From: Pteria penguin
Lineage: Eukaryota; Mollusca; Bivalvia; Pterioida; Pteriidae
Assembly (NCBI GenBank): GCA_035048485.1
Contig: CM068584.1
Span: 61,479,458-61,543,457, forward strand
DNA length: 64,000 nt
Direction: 5' to 3'
Shown here: positions 12,001 through 24,559 of the stretch, in pieces
Position numbering within the stretch: position 1 is the stretch's first letter
Layout: the number at the start of each line of letters is the position of its first letter
Program-made: the position numbers and the translations under genes
Notes under the pieces: model-generated
What the model was told of the DNA's origin: nothing
Database searches by the model: none
What the model saw: only the letters and a program-made list of their open reading frames with translations

Positions 12001-15000
12001 GCTGTGTTAAGGCAATACACATGTATATAATGTTGCAGAAACCCGCCAAAACATAACATCACGTCATTGTGACGTCACTATGGCTTAATGCTTTGTATGA
12101 AGCGAGTTGAATTTCAACAATCAGCATCCCAAGGACAATGCTAAAAGTAACTGTTACTAAAAATAGGCATTAATCACTACATCTCGGTTGCCAGATAATA
12201 ATCTACATATAGGAGAATATACAGATCCAAAAAAAGATGCTTGTTGAGTGGAAAAAGATTTAAGCCAATACTAAACTGACGAATATAAAATCATAAACAT
12301 ATGCACGCATATGTAACGACGTTTTTTTCCAAATTAAGGAAGTTAACTGATAACTCTGTCTTTGATTGGGAAGCATCAACTCTAAATTATTTATCGCATA
12401 CAAGAATATGAGGAAATGTTGGCAAATATTTCAGAAATTGAAATACATTTCATGCACAACACAGTAAGTAAGAAATCTGACTAAAAAACATGACAGGATG
12501 AACTTAAGATGAATTTGCCAGGCATATGCGTTCTATTCTTAATGTTGCCGTGTTATCCATTAAACAAATATTGTCATATTTAGGGCCCTGCATTCAGATG
12601 CGGGAGCCATATCGGAATCACGTGGTCTGTCTGTCCGCCTGTCTGTCTGTCCGTCAACATTTTGTTTCTAAGACTATCACTTCAGTAGATCTTTACATAT
12701 AGCTTTCATATCTTATACATAAGTGCAGAATAATGAGAGGAAAATATCTATACATTCTGGTGTCAAAAGGTCAAAGGTCAAGGTCACAGTCATATTTGTC
12801 AATGCTTTAGTTTCAACGCAATAAATTCAGTAGTTCATTACATACAGCTTTCCTATCGTATACATAAGTGCAGGATGATGAGAAAAAGATACCTGTACAT
12901 TCTGGGGTCAGAAGGCAGAGGTTAAGGTCACAGTCATATTTTTCAATACTTTGGTTCTAACAATTTAACGTCAGCAATTCTTCATATACAGCTGTCATGT
13001 TTTATATATAAATGCAGTGTGATAAGAAGAAGACACTTATACATTTTGGTGTCTAAAGGTCAAGGTCACAGTCACAGTTGTCAATACTTTAATTCTAACG
13101 CAATAACTTCAGTGGTTCTTCACATATAACTTTCATATTTTATACATACGCACAGGATTATGAGAGGAAGTTACCTATACATTCTTTGGTCAAATGTCAC
13201 AGTCATATTTTTCAATACTTTGGTTCTAACACAGTAAGTTGAATACTTTCATAATTAATACATAGAAGTATGAGAAAAAGATACCTGAACATTTTTGGTC
13301 AACAGGTCAAGGTGACAGTCATATTTCTCAATACTTTGTTGCTAAATCTTGAACGTCAGTAGTTCTTCTCCTACAGCTTTCATATTATATACATATTATA
13401 TACATAAATGCAGTATGGTGAAAGGAAGTTACCTATACGTTCTGGTGTCCAAAGGTCACGGTACCAGTCATACTTGTCAATACTTTAATTCTAATGCAAT
13501 AACGTCAGTAGATCTTCACATGCATCTTTTATATCTATATATGGGTGAAGGATGGTGAGAGGAAGTTTCGTATATATTATGAAGCAAAAGGTGAAGGTCA
13601 AATAATATATGGCGAGGTCCTTCATGACTTTATAGTCAGCTCAATTGTTGTGCGTCACGTCAAAAGACTATGGTATGTAGATTAATTTAATAAATATACT
13701 TATGTGAAGAATGTTCACCATGTAGCATCACTCAGCACACAATAATGACAACCATTTCTCTGTCCCCATTTATTTACGAAAGAATGTGGTTTAGTTCAAC
13801 TGTGTACAATTAAAGTAATAATTTTATTTCAAAAGTCTGTGAGAAACGAATTCCATTCAAAAGTCTCGTTGGCTTGTATTGGAAACTGTATTACTGTAAA
13901 TAATATCAAACCTTGCTATAATGGATGACTGAATAATTATACAATTTAGTTTAAATAGGTGAACATGTGTAATACTTATATAAATTATTTTTCATTTCAA
14001 TATGTCCTTCAAAATATTTCAGAACTTCCACTACTAAATACAGTTTTAGATATTTAACAACCACTGATCGGTATACAACGGTAGAGTATACTAGAAATGA
14101 TGACCAAATAACAAGAGAAACAGGTAGTAAAACAATTACCTTCTTTAGTTTCATTCTGTTCCTTCTATTGCTTTATTTTGTTTCATGATCTGTGTTTGCT
14201 ATATGAAATCTCTTGAAACTCAAAACAACCGGTATGTAATAATGATATTATATGAATAGGTAGGAGATTCTCTTTGCGTAAAACTTTCTTTAATTCGACT
14301 TCAGATTCAATCGGAGAGGTTTTCGTGTCAGTCAATACAATTATCTTAAGATGACAATGTCAACCTTTGCCGTTGGCAGTTCCATAGCTTGATTGTGGAG
14401 TAAATGACAATCGTGGATATCTATATTTTACAGTCTGATTTTTTTTTTAAAAATAATATTTATTCTTTTAGAAAAAAAATGTATATATTTATTTATTCAG
14501 TTTATGAATAATAATTTTTGAATATTGTATTTTCATCATAATATTAACTGAATTACCATTTAAATCGATTATAAATTGCATATAAATTCACACAATAATT
14601 GCAATTTATTCACATTAATTGTACACATATATGGTTTTAGGTACAAACGTCATCAGCTCCAGGAATTCATCTTCTTCAATGATATTTTCAAAGAATCAAT
14701 ACGTCTTAGGTAATGTCTTCATATATCTAAATAGGAGTAGTATAAGTAGCATACGGTATTGCGCATCTAGGTGGTAAATGTCAGCGGTAAACAAAGTTAT
14801 TTTATAGACATAAGGCATTATAACTAAAGATATTTTAGCAGAGAGAATTCAAAATGCATGATTTACTCATCGTTTCGTACATGTATGTATTCAATCAAAC
14901 TGACATAAATTTGTAACATCCAGACAATAGATTTTATAACAAAATATGTAACATTTTAATTTCACTTTGTGTGATAAAGGTACGACCGCTGTAATATGCA

Positions 15001-15571
15001 TGCTGTTGCTCTGTGGATCGTTGACATTTTCGACTTGCTTCATACAGAAGTAAGTATCTTTTTGTAATGTTATCTTGTTCTTCATTATCTATTGCAATTT
15101 TCTTTAAAGTGCATAGCATGTATAGTGGGAAAATACATTATGTGTTTGAATAATGTTAAGTATTGTATTAATTCATAAAAATACACATATGTTACTAATT
15201 ATGATAATAATAATACATAGATGTTTCTTCATTTATTTGGAAATAATGAAAACTATGAAAATATTTTCAGGTCAAGGAGATACATTAAGGAAAAAGACTT
15301 TGTCAAGTGCCATGCTAATTCAGATGTCAATAGGAACAATGAAAACGTGTATAATGAAATAGAGGATATGCAGTCTGAATTGTCCGATAGCCGTTCATAT
15401 GAGGACCCAGTCTCTGTAATAGTCGTTCAATCTGAGACAATACCCACTGTATCATTCCAAGCGATGTCAGGACAATATATAGAGAGTGGAACAAAAACTA
15501 ATAAACTTTCCTCTTCACTATCCACCTCTATCCACCGCCCGCATCTAAAACCATGTCTACTCCGTCAATAA
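9096..15571 (+). CDS. Gene B: cysteine-rich type I membrane protein with shortened tail
   Basis: Exons are 9096-9330, 11392-11511, 11661-11712, 14023-14123, 14641-14709, 14980-15049 and 15271-15571, all with GT-AG borders. They join in frame to 315 residues. Residues 1-19 are a signal peptide. The ectodomain has eight Cys: four in exon 1 (starting SSCPSELNLW), three in exon 2 and one in exon 3. Exons 4 and 5 give a Thr/Ser-rich stalk. A helix at about 193-214 (AVICMLLLCGSLTFSTCF) is followed by a basic stop-transfer stretch (KSRRYIKEK). The tail has Tyr motifs NVYNEI (Tyr243) and RSYEDP (Tyr259). Compared with B', the 3' half of the last large exon and its donor are missing, so translation ends at TAA 15571. 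The B'-like small exons survive downstream at 15994-16009 and 16294-16321 but cannot be joined in the same way. The start ATG has A at -3, and the equivalent ATG is used in B'. Function is unknown; a receptor is inferred. Confidence 0.72.
10090..10530 (+). repeat. Tandem duplication in B intron 1
   Basis: GTAAATGACTAAATGATTGAT...AAATTCGTTCTTCTAGAATCGATCA at 10120-10195 recurs as GTAAATATCTAAATGATTTAT...AAATTCGTTCGTCTAGAATCGATCA at 10437-10513, about 318 bp later. B' has one diverged equivalent near 53450. Confidence 0.7.
11995..12150 (+). mobile_element. Truncated copy of the inverted-repeat element in B intron 3
   Basis: Only the left about 155 bp of the 60334 element is present (GCGCAGCTGTGTTAAGGCAA through AACCCGCCAAAACATAACATC to CCCAAGGACAATG). 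B' intron 3 has the flanking sequence without it. Confidence 0.7.
12600..13680 (+). repeat. 115-150-bp tandem repeat with GGTCA motifs in B intron 3
   Basis: Six diverged units are marked by CAGTCATA/CACA followed by TCAATACTTT at 12787, 12929, 13068, 13199, 13315 and 13465. Each is preceded by AAAGGTCAAGGTCAC-like sequence and a CATATAC...GCAG-ATGATGAGA block. The array begins with a CTGTCTGTCC-rich leader. It is absent from B' intron 3. Confidence 0.75.
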
Positions 15572-15993
15572 GACTGTAGCTAGGTGAAGAGTATGCTTTG
15601 TTACATATTTTGCTTTTAGTGCAATTAAGATTGGGTAGACGGTACGTTTGATAAAAGAATATAAGGTCTGTTATTTAAAGTTTTTGCAATAATAAATTTC
15701 TGCAAAGTAAAACATTATTGTATGGAAAGAACAAAGGAAAAGCACCGCTAATATGTGTTACAAATACCTTGGTTACTTGATATTAGTCATTGGGCAAAAC
15801 TATGACAACATATACATATTGTCAGAGAAGAAAAAAAATATCAAGACAACCACTACAATGTTATTTTTAACAGAATCATTTCACTACATTAAACTCTATG
15901 CTCTCTGTATTTTATCATCGTTATTATCAGCATCACCATTATTATATTTTTTTTTTACATCTACAAATAACAATCTTTTTTCTCGCATTTCAG

Positions 15994-16321
15994 ACGCAAC
16001 AGCCACAGGGTAATTCATACAAATTTTAATACCTTTGTTTAAATACAGTATTTCCACTATTATGGTGTAAAAAATAACATTAGATCATTTCGAAAACGTC
16101 CTATCGGTATTGATTTAGATTACATCATTGTGAAATTTCTTAATATGGTTTAACTAAACGTTTCATTAATTTGGTGATCTGGGAGTTTGTTTCCTTTACC
16201 TGTTCCTAAAATCACATTAGATTCTAAAAGCAACAGTATACATTTGTAAAACAAATGGTCCGTATATTATACCATTTTCGTATATTTCTCTAGAAACAAC
16301 CGACGGCCAAACAGTATGTAG
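15994..16321 (+). pseudogene. Two relic 3' exons of gene B
   Basis: Segments 15994-16009 (between CAG and GTAATT) and 16294-16321 (after TCTAG, ending at TAG) match the last two B' exons, 58623-58638 and 58919-58946, in length and borders. The second still reads towards PNSM and a stop in the B' frame. In B the upstream donor that would join to them is gone, so they are probably non-coding remnants or alternative 3' sequence. Confidence 0.55.
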
Positions 16322-17245
16322 ATGCATATGAAGATGACATTAATACTTCTTGCAATAGTACAGTGTATAATATATGCATTTCTAATTGTTGTATCCATGC
16401 ACATATATGATGTTTATTAGTTTGGTGGTAACGACTTCCTGTGTATACATATTATGATCATATTTGTAGAAAACTACCCTTTATGTATAATTTGAATAGT
16501 GTGAATGCAAATTAATGTATATATGTTTTAAGAAGCAATTGCAAGATTAAAAAAAAAACTATTTGCGTCTTGCAGTTTTGTTTCCATTGGTTAAATTTTT
16601 TGAAATTGAAAACATGATATCAAATATAACTTCTGCTTTTTTTTATGCCAATAATTGTAATCGTGTCCAGTGTATAGGTGTTACTATTTATATATGTGGC
16701 TTCTTAATAATTACTTTATATCTGACTTCGTCTTAGGTTTTTAACATGCCGTTTGTTAAAGAAGGTTGAGAAGTAGATTGGCTATATATGAATGCATGTG
16801 TTTAATATACAATATTAGACATAGCCGATATAATATTTTATGTAAGAAGTTGGTTTTTGGACATGATAAAACTAAGTATTGTTTAATGTATATATAATAT
16901 GGAAATTCGCCTATCAATGTACTAAGAAATACTTGGGTACAGATCTATTCAAAATATTTCCTTCAAGGACAGAGGCAGATTGAATTCAATGTCTTGTAGA
17001 CGAATATGAACACTACTTAGTGTATGAATAAATATAAACATCATAAGGCTCACACATTGCCTTGATCACTTTGTAATCTTACACATGATTTCATGTTCAA
17101 TAAATGTAAACCTTATCTGGATTGTTACTTTTCACTGAACACCCTGAATTTAATTTTATTTCATGTCGTTGAATACATCAATATTCAATTGTCATGATGA
17201 GGACGGAAATAGTTATTTGTATTTGTCCAATACATGCCCAATGTT
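16322..17245 (+). other. 3' flank of B, homologous to the 3' flank of B'
   Basis: Sequence aligns with 58947-60158 (minus its SINE), for example TATATATAATATGGAAATT and GATGAGGACGGAAATAG. It is likely 3' UTR plus downstream DNA. Homology fades near 17245, which I take as the right edge of the duplicated block. Confidence 0.55.
17101..17106 (+). promoter_or_regulatory. Likely polyadenylation signal of gene B
   Basis: AATAAA lies in TTCAATAAATGTAAAC, and the same block occurs downstream of B' at 59985. Conservation across the duplicated 3' flanks supports it, although it would imply a 3' UTR of about 1.5 kb. Another AATAAA at 17027 is not conserved. Confidence 0.4.
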
Positions 17246-17710
17246 ATTTGTATTAATGTGTACACATCTGTCCGTTGTACTAACCTACAACACAGCGCAC
17301 AAAGAAATATTATTTTCTTAAGACTTGAGTGGTATAATATTTGCTGGATGATGAGTCTTATGTTTTCATTTTTCTGCACAATCATTTATAGATACACCCG
17401 TGTAACTGTTTATTATAAACATAAACAGGAATATACAGGTTACATGTTTTAAAAATATAATCAGTAGCATGGAGTGTGCATGTGACTTGGCTTAAAATTA
17501 CTTTAAGTGACTTAATGTATCTTAGAACAGAGGCATAGTGTGTGTCATGGTATCTTATGTATAGGTACCATATGCTTTTTCGTTTCCTAAATCCCTAAAT
17601 CAAGCTTAGTGCTGATGTAACAGCACAATTTTTAAGATGGAATTCACATTTGTGAATCATTATCCATTTGACAATTAGAATAAAGTGTTATGTTTAAATT
17701 TCGTGACGTA

Positions 17711-17926
<216 letters not shown>

Positions 17927-17949
17927 AAACTTATCTTATTGGTGAATAG

Positions 17950-20900
17950 CATGTGTTTGCATGTTATCTACGTTACTTACATATCTAATACATTGGTGAT
18001 AAATGGGAACAGGAACATTGAATATACAGATAGTAAAGTTACGTCGCGTGGCGTTGTTACCGACCTTTAAAGCCTATTGAGAAAATGTAAATGAGGACAA
18101 ACGCAATGTATGTAACATGTTATTTAAAGGTATAAATAGTGTGAATGTATAGGTGTCGGATTACGTCATAACCACAGCACATTCATAATTCGATGATTGT
18201 AAATATGCAAAAATCATACAGCAAGTAAAGGGCGTTTAGATTGGAAAATGGCTTACGGTCGCGGGATTTAAGCATTACACGTCATTTCAATTGTCCTTAT
18301 CTACCAAGCTATTAACATGTCCCAATAAACACAATATTCAAATTTATGAACCAATTAGGTCTTCCTTAAGATATTTTATCCATATATAATGCTATCCTCA
18401 TCAGTTGTAATTCTTTGCTAGGTAAAATTTTAAATAAAAGTTACAATCTACCTTTGCGTTTATGGCCTTTCCACTCTTTACGCAATGAAGGGACAACACA
18501 CAATAACGGGCTATCACCATTATTCTCCTATATAAATCACGAAGTGAATTGCGTAATGCGTTAAGCTAAAATATGTTTCGTCGTGGAGACATAATTCGGT
18601 ATTCATTGGTCTTATTCAACAAGCAAACTGTTTGGCAATCAAACTGGGAGTACTTTGTCAGTGTTGAATCTTATTGTCTCTGCGTTTTATTCGCGAATAC
18701 GCCACATCAGCAGCAAGGCATAGAATGAAGATAAAATCGTGTTATATTAACCACCAAAAGATCAATCATGGTAATAGCGATGATCTACATTGATGGTAGT
18801 TGATACTCGACAAACTTGGAGTGTTCCATCATCTTAACATTTTCTTGAGTGCAGATGCTGTCTTTTACAAATGAAATAATCTCAACAAAATGTGAATTTA
18901 GTACTAAATGCCGTCTTATGTGTGATAAATAGCATGTTTCATATCAATTTCATCTCTCTTGAAATCTTCACTCAAAGCTGCACTATTCTATTGTAACGTA
19001 ATATTCCATAAGGTAACGTCATAATGAAAATTCTGGCGAAAAGTGGGGTGCCAGGTATAATAACGCTTAAAACAGAAATTTCATGTATGTGTTATATCAT
19101 ATAAAAATGGCACTTTATATAGCTGTAAATGAATTAAATTCAAGAATTTGAAGCCATAGTTTGATTCTGTTGGTGTTTTAATTTGTTGAAAAATGTGAGA
19201 AACGATGAAACTATAACAATGAATTCGATTTTATCGAATAAGAGAAGGTACAAAATTGACAACAGATAATAAATGATGATGATACTTCGTTCTATAAGTT
19301 GCCAAGAAAAAAAAAGGGTGAAGAGTACAGACTGACTTGTGCCAGTTCCTCGTACCCCTTTCATCATCACCAGGAAAATACTGCCCACATTTGTACTACA
19401 CCCTCTGAGTAACTTATTCAAGTGATCAAAGTATACTATTGACTCTGGAGATCGAAACTAAATCATGTGAAATGTTGGGAAATAAAATGTCTCTCCCTTG
19501 ATCTTGACACAGGATTCATAAAGCTACCTGGGAAAAGTGACAAGAATTAACAAAAATCAAACGTTCTCTTACTCACATTTCGGTAACACATGTCATGTCT
19601 GCATCCACAATATAAAGCATTCATATCCATAAATGTAGACAGTTAGCAACGACCTTAAACATTCCTTCTCCGAAGTGCTATATTTAGATTGTGGTAATTT
19701 TCAGTATCTACCCGAGTTATGGGAACGATAACTCTTGGTAAATGTTGGGCAAATGAAAACTATGTATTTTACTTTTATTTCAATTTCACTTGATTAAACG
19801 AATAAAACCCATACCATTTAGACATGACACTTCGGACGAGGATATGTCTACCGCGAATAGCGAAACTATAAATCACAGGGTCTTAAATTGTCAATGTCAT
19901 TCTTACTTGCGCATGGATAATTGATAAAATAGTAGTATAATAGACTGTACTATTTTGAATATGAAATCGCCTGTCCTTGACTGAGACTGGGTGGTTAACT
20001 CATTATATGAACATTTTGTGGTGTAATTTCTCTTTCGCTTTTACCTTCTTTATTGTTTTTTTCATTTTAGGCTATTTCGATATAAACCATACTAGGCTAC
20101 TTGTGAAAAAAAAAAAAACAAAAACAACTATATATATATATATATATATATTTAGAACGGTTGCAATTTTCTTCAGATAACAAAATTCTTGCGTTTCGCG
20201 ATAGTTCTTATCTGTAAATTTCGGATATTCACAACTTTGCAAAAAGATGCATAAATTTATGTCGTTATCATGAGAACATTTATGCAAAGCTTAGTCCAGA
20301 TTCATAACAATAAAATCACAGGATCTGGTTTTGGGTCAACATTTCGTTCAGTTTGTTTGATACTCTTTTCACTTCACACCAAGATTATTACTCATATATG
20401 GTGACACCATTCTGGCATTACAGAGAAACAGTGGGGGATACTGTAGATTACAGCAAAATGGGGCCTCAGTTTTGACTGTCAGATTCAAAGGACAGGACAT
20501 CGGTGAGCCATTAGCAGGATTGGAACCTGGGATCTCTTGATCAGAACATTGAGCGCATAATACAGATTCAACAATCCAGATTTGGTTATACGGTAGTATG
20601 GATTTTATTTGTTTGCCGAAAAACTTGGTACGTTTAACGTCTTATATATATGAATTACATGTACATGTATAAGATATGCCTTTTTATATATAATATGCTT
20701 TAATAAATATCTTAATTTTGGGATTCGGTGTGATAAAACGATGAAAGTTATAATGGACCAATTTACATCGTTCATATTTAACTATTAATAGAAAGAAGCC
20801 TTTGCACCTTGAAATTTGAAAATAGACACCAGTCTCATTCCATAACATGTCTTGGTTTTGCCTTGATCAGTGCCGCAGAGATATCAGTCGTCGATATGAG

Positions 20901-22070
20901 AGTAATGTGTGCACTATTACCTGAAAATTACTTTCTTGACTTTATATAAATGTTAGCAGTTATTAATTTGCAACTGATCAGCGAATAAATAGAGATGAGA
21001 AATATGCAAAGCAAATTTTTATTATTTACTAAACTGTAATGTGCACTCATGTGCACATGAGCTTCTAAAATAGGTGGCGGATAGAAGATACTAACTGACC
21101 ATTCCATCCCACCATGCCCATTCCATTTCTTTTTAAAATCCCACTACCTTTACTCTATTTCTCCTTTGCATGATAATGAAGAAATATTTAGGTACATCCG
21201 TGGTATGTTACTTTCTCTGAATTCAGCGAATCTCTCTTTTTGTGATAAGGGAAAGACCTATATTGTAAAAATAAGGAACATGGCAAGTCAGTGGTAGAAA
21301 ATTCTTCGAATAGATAAGTAAATACGTTTAATAAAACTGCATAGCGAAATATGAAACACACCTAACAACTTCTACTTAGGAGCATAATTGAATTTTCAAA
21401 AGGGAGTGAGATAAAATGCTCGGGGGAGTATATATCACCAGGTATATGTGTCTAGTTCAGTGTTGAAGATGGTTGGAATACGTCGCAACATTCAAATATA
21501 TATAATGGTTATTTTATAAGAGCTTCGCACCGGCCATTGCACTTACTGGCATTGTTATTTCATCAATTACATATCCCAGCTTTAGCTGCGTAACTTATCT
21601 GAATGCGGTTTTGAACATGTAAGGCGATGATTGAATATTGTTAACATAACGGGAAATGATTCTGAGATATATGTTATGTTTAATTAACCGGTTTTGCAGA
21701 AAGAAAATACGATATCCAGATAAACAAAGAATTGTTGCTCTCTGTGGTCCTTTATAGCTACAATCTACGAATTCAAAAGGCCATTGTATGATATAATGAA
21801 GTATTCATCCTTTCTATCGGTTATTTTGCAAAAAGCTGTCAAACGCTAAAGATTTACGAAGAAAAAGTTGAAACACAACACCCCCCCCCCCCCGTTTTTA
21901 AGACTATTCAGAAAATGTCTTGTTCTGCGGGTCAATACCGTATCAAAATCAACTATGTACCGAATAAACAAAAATTTTAGTCGATATATGATCCAAGGAA
22001 TCCCCTTTCAATTTCCCATTTTCTCAAACCTGCAATTGGTGTCATATTTAAGGGAAAAAAAAGGGGGGGG
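17950..22070. other. Non-coding spacer
   Basis: AT-rich, with only a degraded SINE (20360-20590), a short (TA)n at 20130 and homopolymer tracts. Open frames here lack splice sites, homologous copies or codon structure. Confidence 0.5.
20360..20590 (-). mobile_element. Old, degraded type 1 SINE
   Basis: The order of recognisable blocks is the same as in the 2886 copy: CACACCAAGATTATTACTCATATATGG, GAAACAGTGGGGGAT, GGGGCCTCAG, then a box-B-like AGGATTGGAACCTGGGAT on the plus strand. Divergence is high. Confidence 0.6.
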
Positions 22071-22079
22071 GGTTAAAAA

Positions 22080-22325
22080 AAAATAAAAAGAAGCTGTGTT
22101 TCTGCAACAATGATGGCCCTGGCGGCACCGAAATCAAAAATTCCTTTAGCGTGAAGGTCCTTTTAAAGGTCAAAAGGTCATCGATCTTGGAGTCATTTGA
22201 AAGGGCTTCAATAGTCAATATATAGGCATATCAAATATGAAGTCAAAAGCAGAAAGACAAACAAACAAACAGACAGGACAAAAATAATTTTGCCCCCGAT
22301 CTGTCGATCCGGGTACATAAAAAAG
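22080..22325. repeat. Likely dispersed repeat end
   Basis: GATGGCCCTGGCGGCACC, AAAGGTCAAAAGGTCATCG, (ACAA/CAGA) units and CCCCCGATCTGTCGATCCGGGTA form a block that looks like a common bivalve repeat. Related CTGTCTGT-rich starts occur at 9890-9940, 12620-12660 and, in reverse sense, 30540-30600. Family not named. Confidence 0.4.
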
Positions 22326-22619
22326 AAAACGTCCTATTTTTCCGTGTGCACATACATTTCTGGATTTGCACTATGATACTTTAACAGTTTCCGGAGTCTG
22401 TCTGTGGTATATACACATGTTGATAATTCATATCACACACCCAGTGAATAACTAACCAAGTCAGTAATGTAATCGAAATAAATGACTTTAACAATATCTT
22501 ATTTTTTCATATTATTTTGTATTTCAGTAAATTAATGTGAAAGGTGAAGAAATGTGAAATTATATATCATTACTATGGAAAGCGTCAAGGGTTTTAAATG
22601 CTCCCTCTACTATCCTAGC

Positions 22620-22850
22620 AAACATATAATGGCGGACTCAGGCCTGCAATGTCACCGGAATTATCTCCTATAGAACATATTTGGGATGAAATTGAACGAC
22701 GTGGACCTGCTAACCTCTCCCTCACCCCTTAAACGTTATACGCATTGTGTCATTATATGTTGAGCATGTGAATGAATATTCTGCGGGCGTTTGTGCATAA
22801 CCTGATTCGTTCAATGCGTCGTAGGTGTGGCAAATGACGGTCATAGACGC
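22620..22850 (+). pseudogene. Tc1/mariner transposase C-terminal remnant
   Basis: SPELSPIEHIWDEIERRG (about 22652-22706) is the catalytic-glutamate region of Tc1-type DD34E transposases (usual form SPDLNPIEHVWDEL). A later piece, LHNLIRSMRRRC, matches the usual C-terminal block. Frame shifts and stops separate them, and no terminal repeats were located. Confidence 0.65.
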
Positions 22851-22859
22851 TACGAACAT

Positions 22860-24550
22860 CCCCCCCCCCCCAACAGTACTATTAGTATCCCCCATAATCC
22901 GTGATTTAAAGACAATACGTTATTTTAAATAATGATATACACAATGCAACATAATATTTTGCATATAAATCCGTAAATGAAATTAAAAATATGCACAGTT
23001 TCTTTTTTCCTTTAGTACATTGATTTGCACTTTAAAGTTTGCTTTATTTTGAATGTGGATACGCTTTAACTGACATAGTTTAAAAGGTCAGCACATTGAA
23101 GACTTTTTTTAACTTCCCGGTATGCAGAAAGTCTATCATGTAAAACCGATACACGGCTCATGTATTAGATATTCTTTGCATGTGTCACATCAGAATAAAG
23201 TATTTATCTTTTGTTCATATATTACCGAATTCAATTGATTGAACGTATCTTTGATTAGACCTTGGCCCATGGCTTACGGCATGACCACTCTTGACAAACA
23301 AGACTTCTGTAGGTGTGTTATTAAATCAGATACATCAGTAGTTGACAAATGTGTACAAAGAAAGGCAACTCCTATTTCCTATGTCACTGTACTTTACAGA
23401 GAAACTTATTTATTGCCTAGAATTAAGTTTTCAAAATGTATTTTTGGTGTTTTGAATTAAATTGTACTATCATGACATTGGATTTTAATCGAAGAAAGAC
23501 GGATGTTGAGGAGACATTACTATTAGTGCGTTTTCTGTATAAGGATGCACAAATGAAACAAATGTTCTATAATTAATTTCGTTGTCATTCAAATACACGT
23601 TTGTTATACGAAATACAGATAATATATATGTTGACGATATATGTGTCGCAGGAAGCTTACAGGGAAATTAAATTATTGTTGAATGGTAAAGGGGGTGCTG
23701 AAAAAATGAAATTAATCGAATCCTTCCTCATTGTCCTCAATCTTTACGTGATACTTTCTGTCTATGCCATACTGGGCGTCGAATGCTTTATCTTGATATG
23801 ACTACTCCTCACTGAACTCACTTACCCTGATCTCGGCTCTCAAACCCATTAAAGAAAGGACCAATAAAGTATGTTTGTGACGGTGCTTTGTCCGAATTGA
23901 GCTGAGCTTCTCGCAAGGCTAGTTACACATAATAACTTACACTATTATGTTTAAGATACCATTGAGAAATGCAGCGGGGGAGTTGGGGGAGGTTAATTAT
24001 AATCCTTTAAACAAAACTGTCATTCTTTAATGTTGTGAAAATGACATCTTACCCTATATTTTGGAAAATATTTGGGGAAAGAGTGGAACCAACTCACCCC
24101 ATTAGACGCACAAACAGACTGACAGACATGCATGTTTGATAATACGAGACAAACTCGTACTTCAGGACAGCTATACTGAACTGATGAAAGTCATCATGGC
24201 GGTAACATTATCCAACAAAACAATGTCTATCATTAACGTCAAAAATATAAAACGAAGTATGAAAGAGGGAAACATGTGAAACTAGACATCATTGAAAAGG
24301 AAACCGTCAGAGGCCGTTACATATCAATAGCTTCCTTCCTCCACTTCAGTTATCATTCACCTTTATTTAGTTATTTGTTTATCCTTTGTTTTTATTTGAA
24401 GGGCATGTCTATATGAAAAATGTCATAATGCATGCTAGTCCACAAAACAAAATTGAATTATATTGAATTTGAACTCGCATGATCTGACAGAGTGTGGGCG
24501 CTTAACATATCAAATACTTACCTTTAATTCCTCATTATAATTCATCGGAT
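22860..24550. other. Non-coding spacer
   Basis: No exon-like block seen. A frame at 23239 shares only a short Val-Thr-Val-Leu-type match with one at 9447, which I do not treat as genes. Confidence 0.4.
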
Positions 24551-24559
24551 TAACGAAAG

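Noticed and set aside
15290..15420. ITIM in the B tail
   Set aside because: NVYNEI lacks the hydrophobic or Ser residue two before Tyr required by the ITIM consensus; described only as an SH2-type candidate.
15753..16013. 86-residue frame ending in DATATG
   Set aside because: Mostly intronic; only the last 16 nt before GTAATT correspond to a B' exon.
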